A DNA stretch of 64,000 nucleotides from NCBI RefSeq assembly GCF_018294505.1, contig NC_057804.1:249225099-249289098 (forward strand), written 5' to 3'. Source of the stretch: Triticum aestivum. Lineage: Eukaryota > Streptophyta > Magnoliopsida > Poales > Poaceae. Positions 23,391 through 33,981 of the stretch are shown here, one piece after another; positions within the stretch are counted from its first letter, which is position 1, and each line of letters opens with the position of its first letter. The notes beneath the pieces were generated by a model. It made no database searches. It worked only from the letters and a program-made list of their open reading frames with translations, and was not told the origin of the DNA. The position numbers and the translations under genes were made by a program.

Positions 23391-24374
23391 TCAAAGTCTA
23401 TCCTTATCAAATATGACATCATTAACTCCAAGGATATGATTTCCCTTAATAAGCTTGTCAAGGTTTCGCATACCAACATGACCTAATCGTCTATGCCATA
23501 ACCAACCTTTTGAGGATTTAGCAATGAAGCAAGTTTTAGGTTGAGCCTTTTTAGTGAAATCAACAATGTATAGATCACCTCTACGCACACCGGTAAAGAC
23601 CATTTTATGATTGTCTCGACGAAACACTTGGCAATCTACTTCAGTAAATAGGACATTGAAACCGAAATCAGCAAGTCTAGATACTGAAAGTAAGTTGTAT
23701 CCAAGAGATTGAACGAGCATAAAATTTTGTATGGAGCTATCATGTGATATGGCCACCTTACTGAGGCCAACCACCTTACCCTTTGAGTTGTCACCGAAAG
23801 TGACATACTTTCGAGGACTATCATTATCAGCAAGCTCACGAAACATGTCTTTATCTCCGGTCATGTGATCGGTACATCCACTATAAAGAACCCATTCCTT
23901 TCCTCCTGACACATATCCCCGAAGATTTGCCATCAGACCAAAGTGTCTCATTGCATCCTCAAGATTGAAGTCACTATCATCATCCTCATCATAGTATCCA
24001 TGTTCAACATCGTCATGTGGTGGATCAAATCCTAGAGAGGGTAATTCGTTAGAGTGAGTTTGACAATGATCTCGCTTATGAATTTTTATAGCTTCGGAAA
24101 TAATATCACTAATAATACAAACATTTCCTTTGGCACGCATAAGGTTTGTAAGCTCAAATAGACGATCACCAAACATAGGATCACTAGTATTCATCTTACT
24201 CAAAGCAATAGACTTATGGAGAATTTCATCTAGATTTTTCAATGAATAATCTGGAAATCGTTCCTCAAGAAATTTCCATATAGTATAGGCACACTTAAAA
24301 GTAGGCAAGCATCCAATCAAGTTTCTAGGCAATCCTCTAATGATAAGTTCGGCAGTTCTAAGATTCCTAACCAT
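23391..24374 (-). pseudogene. Gag and protease of copia element D, protease active site lost
   Basis: The first part is a copia gag (IIRGLPRNLIGCLPTFKCAY, then TIWKFLEERFPDYSLKNLDE). It leads to the protease motif WVLYSGCTDHMTGDKD. In copia proteases this reads VLDSGCTxHMTG; here residue 164 is Tyr (TAT at 23,883-23,885), so the catalytic Asp is missing. Further on is the integrase zinc-finger start WLWHRRLGHVGMRNLDKLIK. The frame ends at TGA 23,391-23,393, where the Cys before SACQAGKQ is expected. A clear CCHC knuckle was not found. The N-terminal gag (24,375-24,590) is degenerate, with stops. Confidence 0.86.
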
Positions 24375-24597
24375 GTCAATTTACTCATCATGGGTAGGAT
24401 GCATAGGATCAACATGAGGTGCACAAGGGCTAGAAATGTACTTGTTCAAATGATATTGATTGAAAATTACAAGCATCTCATTTTTCCACTCATGAAAATA
24501 CTCTCCATCAAGATAGGCACTCTATGTCAAAGACTCCCCAAAGTAGACTCATCCATCTTCCTCCAATGGTGATTAAACCAAGGCAATGGAGACCAAT

Positions 24598-24609
24598 GCT
24601 CTGATACCA
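24598..24609 (-). other. Primer-binding site of element D
   Basis: TGGTATCAGAGC on the minus strand, complementary to the 3' end of initiator tRNA-Met, two bases from the LTR. It fixes the element's orientation. Confidence 0.92.
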
Positions 24610-24611
24610 CT

Positions 24612-26497
24612 TGTAGGACCTTGAGAAGAGGTGTCTAGAGGTGGGGTGATTAGACACTAAGTACCAAAGTTGCAGTTTTTAACCTTTTTAAAGTTTAAGT
24701 GGAGTTTAGGCACAAGTTTAACATTCACAACATATAGCAAGCAAGCATGCAAAGAGTATATGAGCAGCGGAAAGTAAAGCATGCAACTTGCAAGAATGTA
24801 AAGGGAAGGGTTTGGAGGATTCAAACGCAATTGGAGAAACAAATGTTTTTGGCGTGGTTCCGATAGGTGGTGCTATCGTACATCCACGTTGATGGAGACT
24901 TCAACCCACAAAGGGTAACGGTTGCGCGAGTCCACGGAGGGCTCCACCCATGAAGGGTCCATGAAGAAGCAACCTTGTCTATCCCACCATGGCCGTCGCC
25001 CACGAAGGACTTGCCTCACTAGCGGTAGATCTTCACGAAGTAGGCGATCTCCTTGCCCTTACAAACTCCTTGGTTCAACTCCACAATCTTGTCGGAGGCT
25101 ACCAAGTGACACCTAGCCAATCTAGGAGACACCACTTTCCAAGAAGTAACAAATGGTGCGTTGATGATGAACTCCTTGCTCTTTGTGCTTCAAATGATAG
25201 TCTCCCCAACACTCAACTCTCTCTCATGGGATTTGGATCTGGTGGAAAGAGGATTTGAGTGGAAAGCAACTTGGGGAAGGCTACAGATCAAGATTCATAT
25301 GGTAGGAATGGAATATCTTGGCCTCAACACATGAGTAGGCAGTTCTCTCTCAGAAATAGGATGCTGGAAGTGTAGGTTCGTTCTGATGGCTCTCTGTTAG
25401 TCTCCCCAACACTCAACTCTCTCCCATGGGATTTGGATCTGGTGGAAAGAGGATTTGAGTGTAAAGCAACTTGGGGAAGGCTAGAGATCAAGATTCATAT
25501 GGTACGAATGGAATATCTTGGCCTCAACACATGAGTAGGTAGTTCTCTCTCAGAAATAGGATGCTAGAAGTGTAGGTTCGTTCTGATGGCTCTCTCCACG
25601 AATGAAGAGGAGGTGGAGGGGTATATATAGCCTCCACACAAAATCTAACTGTTACACATAATTTACCAAACCCAGTGGGACTGAATCAACAAACTCGGTC
25701 AGACCGATTTAGCAAATTTAGTGATCGTTAGGATTTTCGGTGGGACCGAAATGCAACTCGGTAGGACCAATATGGTTAGGGTTAGGGCATAACGTAATCT
25801 CGGTAAGACCGATTACACAAACTCGGTGGGACAGATTTTGGTAATTAGCTTTCCAGAGAGTTGGTCAGGCAAACTCGGTGGGACCAATTACTCAAACTCG
25901 ATGGGACCGATTTTGATAATAAGTTAACCAGAGAGTTTGCATTGTAATCTCGGTAGTACCGATTACTCAAACTCGCTGAGACCGATATTGATAATGGACA
26001 TACACAGAGAGATTACAATCCCATCTCGGTGAGACCGAGATCCCTATCGATGAGACCGATTTGCCTAGTGTTTGTGGCAGTGGTTAAGACATCCAAACTC
26101 GGTGGCGCCGGATAGAAATAATCGGTGGGGCCGAGTTTGACTTTAGGTTTAGGACATATGTGTGGGAGTGGGAAAGTAGTTGAGGATTTTGGGGCATCTC
26201 ACTAAGCACATGAAGCAAAGAGGCTCATTAAGCAACACCTCATCCCTCCTTGATAGTATTGTCTTTTCCTATAGACTCAATGTGATCTTGGATCACTAAG
26301 ATGGAAAATGAAGAGTCTTGAGCTTGAAGCTTGAGCCAATCCTTTGTCCATAGCATCTTGAAGGAGTTCCCACATCCTTTAGTCCATGCCACTCCATTGT
26401 TGAACTTATCTGAAACATACTAGATAAAAGTGTTAGTCCAACAAGAGATATGTTGACATTAATTACCAAAACCACCTAGGGAGCACTTGTGCTTTCA
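24612..26497 (-). repeat. 5' LTR of element D
   Basis: Same structure as the 3' LTR: the duplicated unit starts at 25,199 and 25,399, the TATA box is at 25,621-25,630 (minus strand), and the TCGGTnnnACCGA array lies in about 25,690-26,130. Several palindromes that are perfect in the other LTR carry one mismatch here, for example near 25,805-25,925. Confidence 0.9.
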
Positions 26498-27325
26498 GCA
26501 TGTCAGAAGGCTCTGACAAGCAGTACTGCAAGATTCACGGTACCAAGGGCCACGACCTCCAAAACTGTAGCCAAGTCGAGCAGCTGATGGAGAAACAAAG
26601 GGCTGAATATGAGAGACGAGACAAAGAGAAGGGCCAGGGTGGCGCTGAGGGATCCAGCAAGAAGCGCGGTGGCCGAGGAAGTCGCGGCGACATAGAGAAG
26701 CAACAAGAGAGGCCTGCCTGAGGCCGCGACAAGAAAGAGGAGGATGACGATCATGATGATGATGACGAGTCCACCAAGCATGAGTTTCAGAAGGTGACAA
26801 AGGTCATGTATGTTGATGGAGGTGCCTCGTTTCCTTCGTCCCAACGCCAACTTAAACGGTGGCCTCGTGAGATTAATGCGACGGAACTGATGGTCGACGC
26901 CCAGAACCCACTAAAGTGGCCCCACATGCCTACCATTTTTGACGCCGAGGATCACCCTGATCGCACAACCGCGGTTAGGTGTTTGCCGTTGTTGGTCTCA
27001 CCAACAATACGCAACCTCAAGGTGACAAAAATGTTAGTTGACGGTGGGGCCGGTCTAAACTTGATCTCGCCCAACGTGATCAAGAGGCTGTAGATCCCTG
27101 ATGAAGATCTCGAGGAAACGAGTATGTTCCAAGGGATTAATCCAGGGAGAAGCTAGCCCAAAGGAAAGGTCACGCTACGAGTCACAATTGGTGGCGACCT
27201 AAACTACAGGACAGAAAGTATCATTTTCAATGTCGCCGAGATCCCGTTGCCATATAACGGGATCCTTGGCTGTCCAACGCTAGCCAAGTTCATGGCGGAG
27301 TCACACTACGCGTACAACAAGCTGA
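26498..27325 (+). pseudogene. Gag zinc knuckle and retropepsin of element B
   Basis: The frame opens with SEGSDKQYCKIHGTKGHDLQ and continues NC, giving a CX2HX4HX4C zinc knuckle that binds element RNA. It ends in an in-frame stop near 26,719, then resumes. The protease part has KMLVDGGAGLNLISPNVIKR, the Tat-type DGGA active site, and PYNGILGCPTLAKFMAESHY. Stops at about 27,091 and 27,156 break it. It continues the gag that was cut at 16,098 and is itself cut by a CACTA terminus after TGA (27,323-27,325). Confidence 0.82.
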
Positions 27326-27782
27326 CACTACAAAAAAAGTACACTTCCGTGATGATACGTGTTTGTCACAGTAGGTCAAGTTTTCTATTATGCATGTACA
27401 TCCATGAGGATTTTATGACAGAATCAAGATAGTCATATCTATGATGTCGTAGAAGTGTTCCATGACATTACCAAAATTATCATCACAGGAGTGTCCACTT
27501 CCATGACGATAAATCGCGCGTCATACAAGTGCTTTCGTCAAGGGTGAGCGACACATGGCATCCACCGTAACGGGACGCCGTTAAGCTATCGGGTCGAGGT
27601 TTGGATCCGATAACCCGCTAACAGCCACGATTAATGCCGATTTTCCACGTGTTAAATTCTCATTGGCCGGCGGAACCACGTGTCAGCTCCGCGTTAGCAC
27701 AGGTGTCACTCATCCAATGGGCGAGATGCACCTATGATATGTTGACATGTGGACCGGCCCAAAAGTGGCCCATAAAGATTAA

Positions 27783-28760
27783 ATGGGCCGGCTCAACTAA
27801 AGGGCCACACGATTTTGCAGACCATAATGGGCTGGCCTAGCTAAAGGCCCACGAGATTTTGCGGACCATAATGGGCCGGCCCAACTAAAGGCCCATAAGA
27901 TTTTGCGGACCATAATGGGCTGGCCCAGCTAAAGGCCCACGAGATTTTACATACCATAATGGGCCGGCCCAGCTAAAGGCCCACAAGTTTTTGCGGACAA
28001 TAATGGGCAGGCCCAGCTAAAGGCCCACGAGATTTCACCGACCATAACGGGCCGGCCAGCTGAAGGCCCACAAGATTTTGAGGACATTAGTGGGCCGGCC
28101 CATTAACAGGCTGCCATGTTTTGGGCCAAATGTCGGCCCATATTTGATCCGGTCCATTAACAGCCTGCCACGTTTCGGGCCTAATAAAGGCCAATATGAG
28201 ATCCAGCCCGTTCAAAGACTACAACGTTCTGGGCCAAATTACGGCCCAGATCTGGTCCGGCCCTTTAAGAGGCTTTGGGCTAAATTATGGCCCATACCAG
28301 ATTCGGCCCGTAAACTAGAAGCTATGCTTTTGGGCCACTTGCTAAATTCCCATTTAGTAATTCGGCCTCATATTAGTTTCGTCCTATTAAAGGCCCGTTT
28401 AACATTTTGGCCCTATATTAATTTTGGCCTATTAAAAGCCCGTCATATAGTTGGACTTAACTACGGCCCGGTTTACATCCGGCCTACTCACAGCCGATAA
28501 TCTGATTGGGCCAAACAAGGACAGAGACAATTCTGGCCTATTAATGGTTCGTGATGTGATTGGCACAATCATGGGTCAGGGTCTGTTTTGGCATGCTATC
28601 GGCTCATGAGCTGTTCGGCATGAGGCCCAACCTACTTTTCAGCCTCCTAAAAGCCCATTGAGTTTTCTTGCGAAAATAGGGCCGACGGTTTAGTCGGCCT
28701 ATTAAAGGCGCGAATCTACTAGAGGGCCAATTTACATTTAGGCTTGTTAACGGACCAAGA
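27783..28760. repeat. CACTA subterminal repeats
   Basis: Seven units of 44 bp begin at 27,783, 27,827, 27,871 and so on with ATGGGCCGGCCCAGCTAAAG, to about 28,090. They continue into more diverged units rich in GGGCCGGCCC and AAAGGCCC to about 28,760. Such arrays bind the CACTA transposase in En/Spm. Open frames here only read the repeat. Confidence 0.8.
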
Positions 28761-29147
28761 TGACGGGGCCCATGATGCGGATCATACATAGTGATTTGCA
28801 TGACGACAGTATTATGTACCGTAATTTTACGGTTTGGTCGGTTTACTGCGAAGACGATATACATATACAGTAAAATAACTAAAGCATTATGAATAAGAAA
28901 AAACCTTGACTATACAATAAAGAAATTATGGCATAATACATCAACTAGGCCTCAAAGTTCGCCACTGTGATAATAAAGCACAAGCAGACAACAGATTACA
29001 TACACTGGGCATCAAAGATCGACACCAGTGCAAATAAACACGCCGACAAAATAATATACAAAACCGACAACACTTCAATAGAGTTCAAGAAAGGTTAGCC
29101 CTGCTCGGGAGCTGCAGCGCAAGCAGCTGAGCGAGCTGATGAGACTG
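28761..29147. other. CACTA internal sequence, noncoding
   Basis: AT-rich DNA between the subterminal repeats and element E with a doubled CATCAA(C/A)...GGC(A/C)TCAAAG(T/A)TCG motif at 28,940-29,015. No ORF or other signal seen. Confidence 0.55.
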
Positions 29148-30042
29148 TGTCAGATATCGGGTTTCGGCAAACCCCTTAAGGTTTGAACTCAGGGGTGCGC
29201 ACGAAGATCTTCTCCCTACCGAAACACGCCCACAACCTTGCCGCGATTCTAAGCTAGCACAATGAACGACACAAGGGACACAAGGTTTATACTGGTTTGG
29301 GCCACCGTTGTGGTGTAATACCCTAATCCACTGTGTGGTGTGGTGGATTGCCTCTGGGCTGATGATGAATAGTACAGAGGAAGAACAACCTCCTGAGGAG
29401 AGGTGTTCTTGTGGTGGTGTGCTTGGAGAGTAGTCAAACCATCTTTGTTGGCTCTAGATGAGATATCTTATACTGTGGTGGCTAGCCCTATTTATAGGGG
29501 CCCTAGTCCTCTTCCAAATATTGAGCAGGAAGGGATCCAACAACGGCCATTTTGAAAGTGGACAGCTAGTACAAGCTATCCTGACTAAAGGTGGTCTTCT
29601 ACTGCCAAAGGCACTGGTGATCACGCTGTCTTGGGCTCCATGGTGACCTCCGTCTTGCCGCCCTGCTGGTCTTGGTCTTGTTGCACCGATATGGAAACCT
29701 TTGCCTGATGCCTTGGTACTTCACGCCTGCGCTTGCCCCCTTTGCACCAAAGTGGAAACAAGGACACTCCGCAGGCTGGCGCCCACCTGGTCTTGATCGT
29801 CATGGCATGCGTCATGAGCACCTCGCAAGGTACCCCTTGCCTTGATCTCTCCGCCTCCTTGCGAGCTGGCCTGGTGAGGCCGCCCCTGAGGAGGCCTTGT
29901 GTCATCCGCCCCGCGAGGCTTGGCCCCTCGTGAGGGTCTTGAGCTTGGGTTGATGAAGAGGGGTCGTACTGGGCCCCTGTTAAGCCACGCTGCAGGCCGC
30001 AGGCAGGTAATTCTGGGGACCCTCGTTCCCAGAACGCCGACA
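29148..30042 (-). repeat. 3' LTR of element E (895 bp)
   Basis: Plus-strand form TGTCAGATATCGGG...CGCCGACA. TATA box CTATAAATAG on the minus strand at 29,488-29,497. Flanked outside by GACTG. Confidence 0.88.
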
Positions 30043-30376
30043 ATAGGCCCCGGGCCCAAGGCATGCTCGGACTTGGCTTAGCTGCGAAGCCAAAGGGCAA
30101 GTGCGGAGCGCCACGGGCCCCAACAGCCTACGACCTTGGTCGCCGCGTGGCGGTTGATTGGACATGGGCATCTCCGCTTCCCCACGCTGCATCGGCAATT
30201 GCCCGATTTGACGAGTCCCTGTTGCATGCAAAAAGAGTCATCATTACCTGTGATCGTGGAGGCCGACGGTTGGCCTCCCTTGGGCTATAAGTTCAGAGAG
30301 GCGAGAGCCCCGGTTGTCCATCTCTTCTTGCTCCGCCTGCTTCTTCCCCTTTGCTCCACCTCCATTCTCGACGCCA

Positions 30377-31186
30377 ATGGCACCGATCCGCAGGTTCTCG
30401 GCCGCAGAGAAAGGAAAGGCCCCTTCGGAGGGGCCTAACCTGCTCCCGTCGAAGAAATGGTCGGTCCCGTGCCATTGCGACGAGGTTACGAGGACAGAGA
30501 TGACGAGGCCTTGGTGTGAGCGGCCACCTCCTGGGTTCCCGCTACCCCTGTACGGCCGGGCCGAGAGCCCTGGAGAAAGGGACGACGAGCGACGCCGCCC
30601 GCGCAGCAGGCAAGGTCGACGAACCATGGCGGCATGTGCCGTCGCTCCTGGAGTCCACGTCGCGGACTCCTCTCGCAAGCTTGTGCTCCACGCCGCGATG
30701 CCTCCAAGCACCTGGATCCACTTCCCTCCATTCTTCGCCTTCTAGATGATGCCGAGGGGGCCTCTCGAGCTTTGGCTGCAGCATGCTGACTGCGGTGCTC
30801 CGGCGACCGGAGCGGAGGCTGAAGCCATTGCTCCGGGCAAGGTCTTCATGACCCGAGGCTTGGCGAGATTGCCCGGGTCTGCCGAACAGGGGGGTCCCCT
30901 CGTGATTCATTTCGAATACAATGGCGCCTCCTTGATGCTCTTCAAGGTCTTCGACGCACAAGGCCACCGGCTAGAGTGCTGCCCCAGGGGAGGCAGCTGG
31001 GACATCGTCGTGTCAGTGGCTAGGCCCACCACCCGCTTCCCCAATGGCTCCTCTGGCAGCAGCAACGATGCTTGGGAGTCCAGCGACTCTCCCAAGCACT
31101 TCATGACTCCGGAGACGAGCGACGATAGCTACATGCCCCCGAGCTTGCGTTGTGCCCAGAGCAAGGCGGCTGCGTCAGGCCGCTAG
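30377..31186 (+). pseudogene. Antisense ORF of element E, possible B3-like segment
   Basis: The ORF runs opposite to the element. A TATA-like GGCTATAAGTTC at 30,281-30,292 precedes the ATG (30,377, MAPIRRFSAAEKGKAPSEGP) by about 85 bases, a plausible own promoter. The frame has one TAG at 30,743-30,745 and continues in the same frame to 31,186, total about 270 codons. The second half has PLVIHFEYNGASLMLFKVFD followed by GHRLECCP, which recalls the last strands of plant B3 DNA-binding domains (FKVF...R); a Ser-rich acidic tail follows. The B3 idea is inference from this short segment. The internal stop or a small undetected intron leaves its status open. Confidence 0.5.
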
Positions 31187-32693
31187 CGCAGCTGATCTGG
31201 ATGGGGTTGGCGCCGGCCTCCCATGGCCCGCTGTTGATGATGGCGTCGGCCATGGCGGAGCATGTAGTTAGGGCTCCTTAGGATTCACGTCTTTTGTTTC
31301 CTGCGAGGAATCGAGAAAACACCCCGTGGGGCAAGTAAAGGGTCCGCGATGTATTTTGTTGATATTATCCTTATTATGAAGCGATGTGAATACTTGTCCT
31401 GTCCCGGCTTGGTTCTCCCTTTCTAACCTCGCGGCGAATTGGTGCTCGATGCTGACAGGTCCCAGTCCCAAGGCAGGCTTCATCCGTCGCTGGTATGCCA
31501 AGTCGCGATGCCGTGGTCAAGGCCAGGAGGTGAGCGGCCTGAGGTCCAGTAAGAACCCCTGAGGCGCGATGCTCAGGAGGTCCCCTTTAGCGCACTAGCA
31601 GCCGCCGAAAGGTGAGAAAGGAAGGCAGCGTCACCGCCACAGAGCCGCATTAGGTGGAGATTCTGTGTCGCATCAATTAGCTATTCCAGGTGCGAAACTT
31701 ATCTCGAAAACATGGTGTCGTTTCTTCGCGCTGCGCCGGACTTGGACATCGGCAGCTGGGATGTAGCTGGGTTAGGCCTTCGTGAGCTTCCCCTCTCTTC
31801 CCCACACTCTCCTAAGTTCTCTACATCCACAGGTCCCAGCCCTCGAGTGAGCTCAGCCACCGCTGGTATGCCAGGTCACGATGTCGTGTACAAGGACAGG
31901 GGGTGAGGGCTGGAGAGCCAGTAAGAGCTCCTGAGTCGCGATGCTCAGGAGCCCCTCTTTTAACGTGCAAGCTGACCGCACGGGAAAGAGGGAGAGAGCT
32001 TGTGGTGCCACCCGTTGTAGACCTCAGAGGGTTCCTGTAAACCAACACGAGAAAAACACAAGTTGCCATTATGGTTGCTGATCATCCATTGGTTGTCCGA
32101 GAGAGTGGTGATGGCACTAAGGGCCTGGTGAGGTGACCCTTGTGGGGCTGCCGCGGGCCAGAGCTCGACCACTCAGATTTTTCGATGTTGCAGGGACGGA
32201 TCCATGCGCAAGCACCATGCCAGAGCGAGCGGCTCCAAAGTTAGGTGTCAATCGAGCAGGCGATAATCACAGGCAGGTTAGGCATGAAAGGAAAATCAGC
32301 TTAGATAAACGCAGAAGGGATACATGCCACTGGGTCAAGCCCGAGCGGCTTGGGGATGATGCAGCCCGAGGGGCGCCCCCAACAAGGTAAACTAAAGACA
32401 TAAGCAAAAGGGATACATGCCGCTGGGAAAGACCCGTGCGACCTGGGAATGATGCAACCCTGAGGGTGCTCCCAGCAGAAATGAACTCGAAAGATGTCAC
32501 CTGGTACCATTGTAGAGGGGGTGTTGGAGTAGCTGAAGATGCACAGTGAAGAGGCCGACCCTCACGAGCCAGAGGGGCCCTGAGCCTCGGGAGGCTCTGG
32601 GGGTCCAGGTGGTTCCTCGAGGACCATCTCCATCTCTTCCAGGACCGCGTGTTGCCTGGCCTCCTGAGCTGCCAGAATGCTCCACAGATGGCA
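31187..32693. repeat. Repeat-rich 3' internal DNA of element E
   Basis: A 373-bp spaced direct duplication has units starting GCTGGTATGCCA at 31,489 and 31,862, each with GCGATGCTCAGGAG. A 92-bp tandem pair has GGGATACATGCC at 32,318 and 32,410. This resembles the tandem-repeat tract between pol and 3' LTR in Tat elements. No credible coding. Confidence 0.75.
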
Positions 32694-33723
32694 CTAGTGA
32701 GTAGTAGCCGCGTTCGGCAGGCCGAAAGGCATGTGAACGTAGCTCTGCAGCGGACCCTCGCAACGTCCCACGCGCAAGGGCCAGAGGTGCTCCTGAGACG
32801 CGGCTTGGTTGAGCCCTGGGAAGTTGATGCAGATGCGTAGCCCGCCATCCTCGCCTGGATGGGGAGCTACGCCAGGCAAACGATGATCGCCGCATATGGC
32901 CCTTGCTTCCTGAAGCTCATGTGTGGTCTTGGTGATGAGCTCCTAAGGGTTGGGCTTTCCATGCCCCATGCCTTCCTGAGGGAAACGTGTTGCGAAGCAC
33001 GCCTCCAAGTGGTGCCCGAGCGCCTCCCCCATGGTCTTGGCAAAGTCTGAGGCCCTCCGGAAGAGAGCCCCCGAGCCCTGTCCGAGGAGGGCGTCATGCG
33101 CGCCTTCCTATGCGATGGAGGGAGGCGCCCCTTGCACGGGAGCGGATCCTGATGCGACACCTCCTGAGATGCCAACCTCCTAAGGCCTTGAGCTGGGTGA
33201 TGCCTTCTTCTTCTTCAGAACTGCCTCAGGAGGTTTCACGCCCTTGCTGTCTGGGTCTTCGATTGATGCAGCTTGAAAGGCGCACTCGAGGGAGCACACC
33301 GCATCTTTCTCTTCGCAGGGGACTGTGATGATTTTGTCGCTTCCTAGCATCTCGAGGACATTGTAGCCATGGTGGGTCACCTCCATGAACTTAGCCATGG
33401 TGGGTCCTGGTAACTTGCACGTTGTTGATTACTGGGGAACAAAGCATCGGGAGGACGCCAGCGGTAGTTGCACACTTGAGTTGATCTACCAAGCTGAAAG
33501 TGAAGGCGCACTTGGACCACCTGAGCGGGCGCGTGGCCTCGAGCTTGGGGAGGACGACATTCACCTCACGAGCAAACTGCTTGAAGATGCACTGAGAAGC
33601 TGGGCCTGGGCGCCGCCCAAGATGCAAGCGATAGCACGTGGCTCCTGGAAGCCCCCAGCCCCCTCTCCTGGAGGTGGTCATCATTCCTTCTTGGTGGTGG
33701 CGGCAGAGGATGAAGGCCTGCAT
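32694..33723 (-). pseudogene. Protease and RT remnants of element E
   Basis: Reading 33,723 down: a protease N-terminal flank (LRWSKCAFTFSLVDQLKCAT, then VINNVQVTRT) runs directly into AKFMEVTHHGYNVLEMLGSD at 33,398, the segment that in the family follows the protease. The DGGA active-site block and about 80-100 codons around it appear to be missing. The RT remnant (32,879-32,694) has GLRICINFPGLNQA and MPFGLPNAATT separated by only some 28 residues, far fewer than in a complete RT, and no YMDD follows. I infer at least two internal deletions. RNase H and integrase are absent. Confidence 0.72.
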
Positions 33724-33981
33724 TTCCCTGCGGGCGGTCTCGCGAGGCTGATCCCTCCAGGATCCCTCGCGAGGCTGGTCCTGCCAGTGATCTTCACGAG
33801 GTAGGTCATGCCACTCCTGGCGAGGGCCTCGGTCATCCCATCATCCTCCGCCTCTTCCTACTCCTCGGCCGTAGCCCCGGTCGTTGAGCTTGGGGTGTCG
33901 ACCGATGCGTCCTTCTCGAACGGCTCTATGCTCCTGGCATTTGTTGGTGTTGTGTGTGTAGAGGTTGTGGTAGGCGTAGAA

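Larger units (their letters stand above)
16099..26497 (-). mobile_element. Element D: full-length Ty1/copia retrotransposon (SIRE-like), defective
   Basis: Two LTRs of 1,883 and 1,886 bp flank one gag-pol frame on the minus strand in copia order: gag, protease, integrase, RT, RNase H. The primer site matches initiator tRNA-Met. Flanks are GCAAG (16,094-16,098) and GCATG (26,498-26,502), a 5-bp target duplication with one mismatch. By eye the LTRs differ at about 4% in the first 250 bases, so the insertion is old enough for one flank mutation. Three in-frame stops, one frameshift and a lost protease active-site Asp disable it. A hAT-like MITE inserted later at 19,682-20,329. Confidence 0.9.
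13252..27325 (+). mobile_element. Element B: Tat-lineage gypsy element, split by copia D and by a CACTA
   Basis: It begins with a 1,065-bp 5' LTR and a primer site, then gag. Copia element D (16,099-26,497) cuts gag just before its zinc knuckle. B resumes at 26,498 with the knuckle and protease, then is cut at 27,325/27,326 by a CACTA end. RT, RNase H, integrase and the 3' LTR are not in the window. The 5-bp flank on the left is CTCAT (13,247-13,251). Confidence 0.82.

Noticed and set aside
28078..28500. 140-codon plus-strand frame
   Set aside because: Reads CACTA subterminal repeats (RPINRLPCFGPN and similar periodic text).
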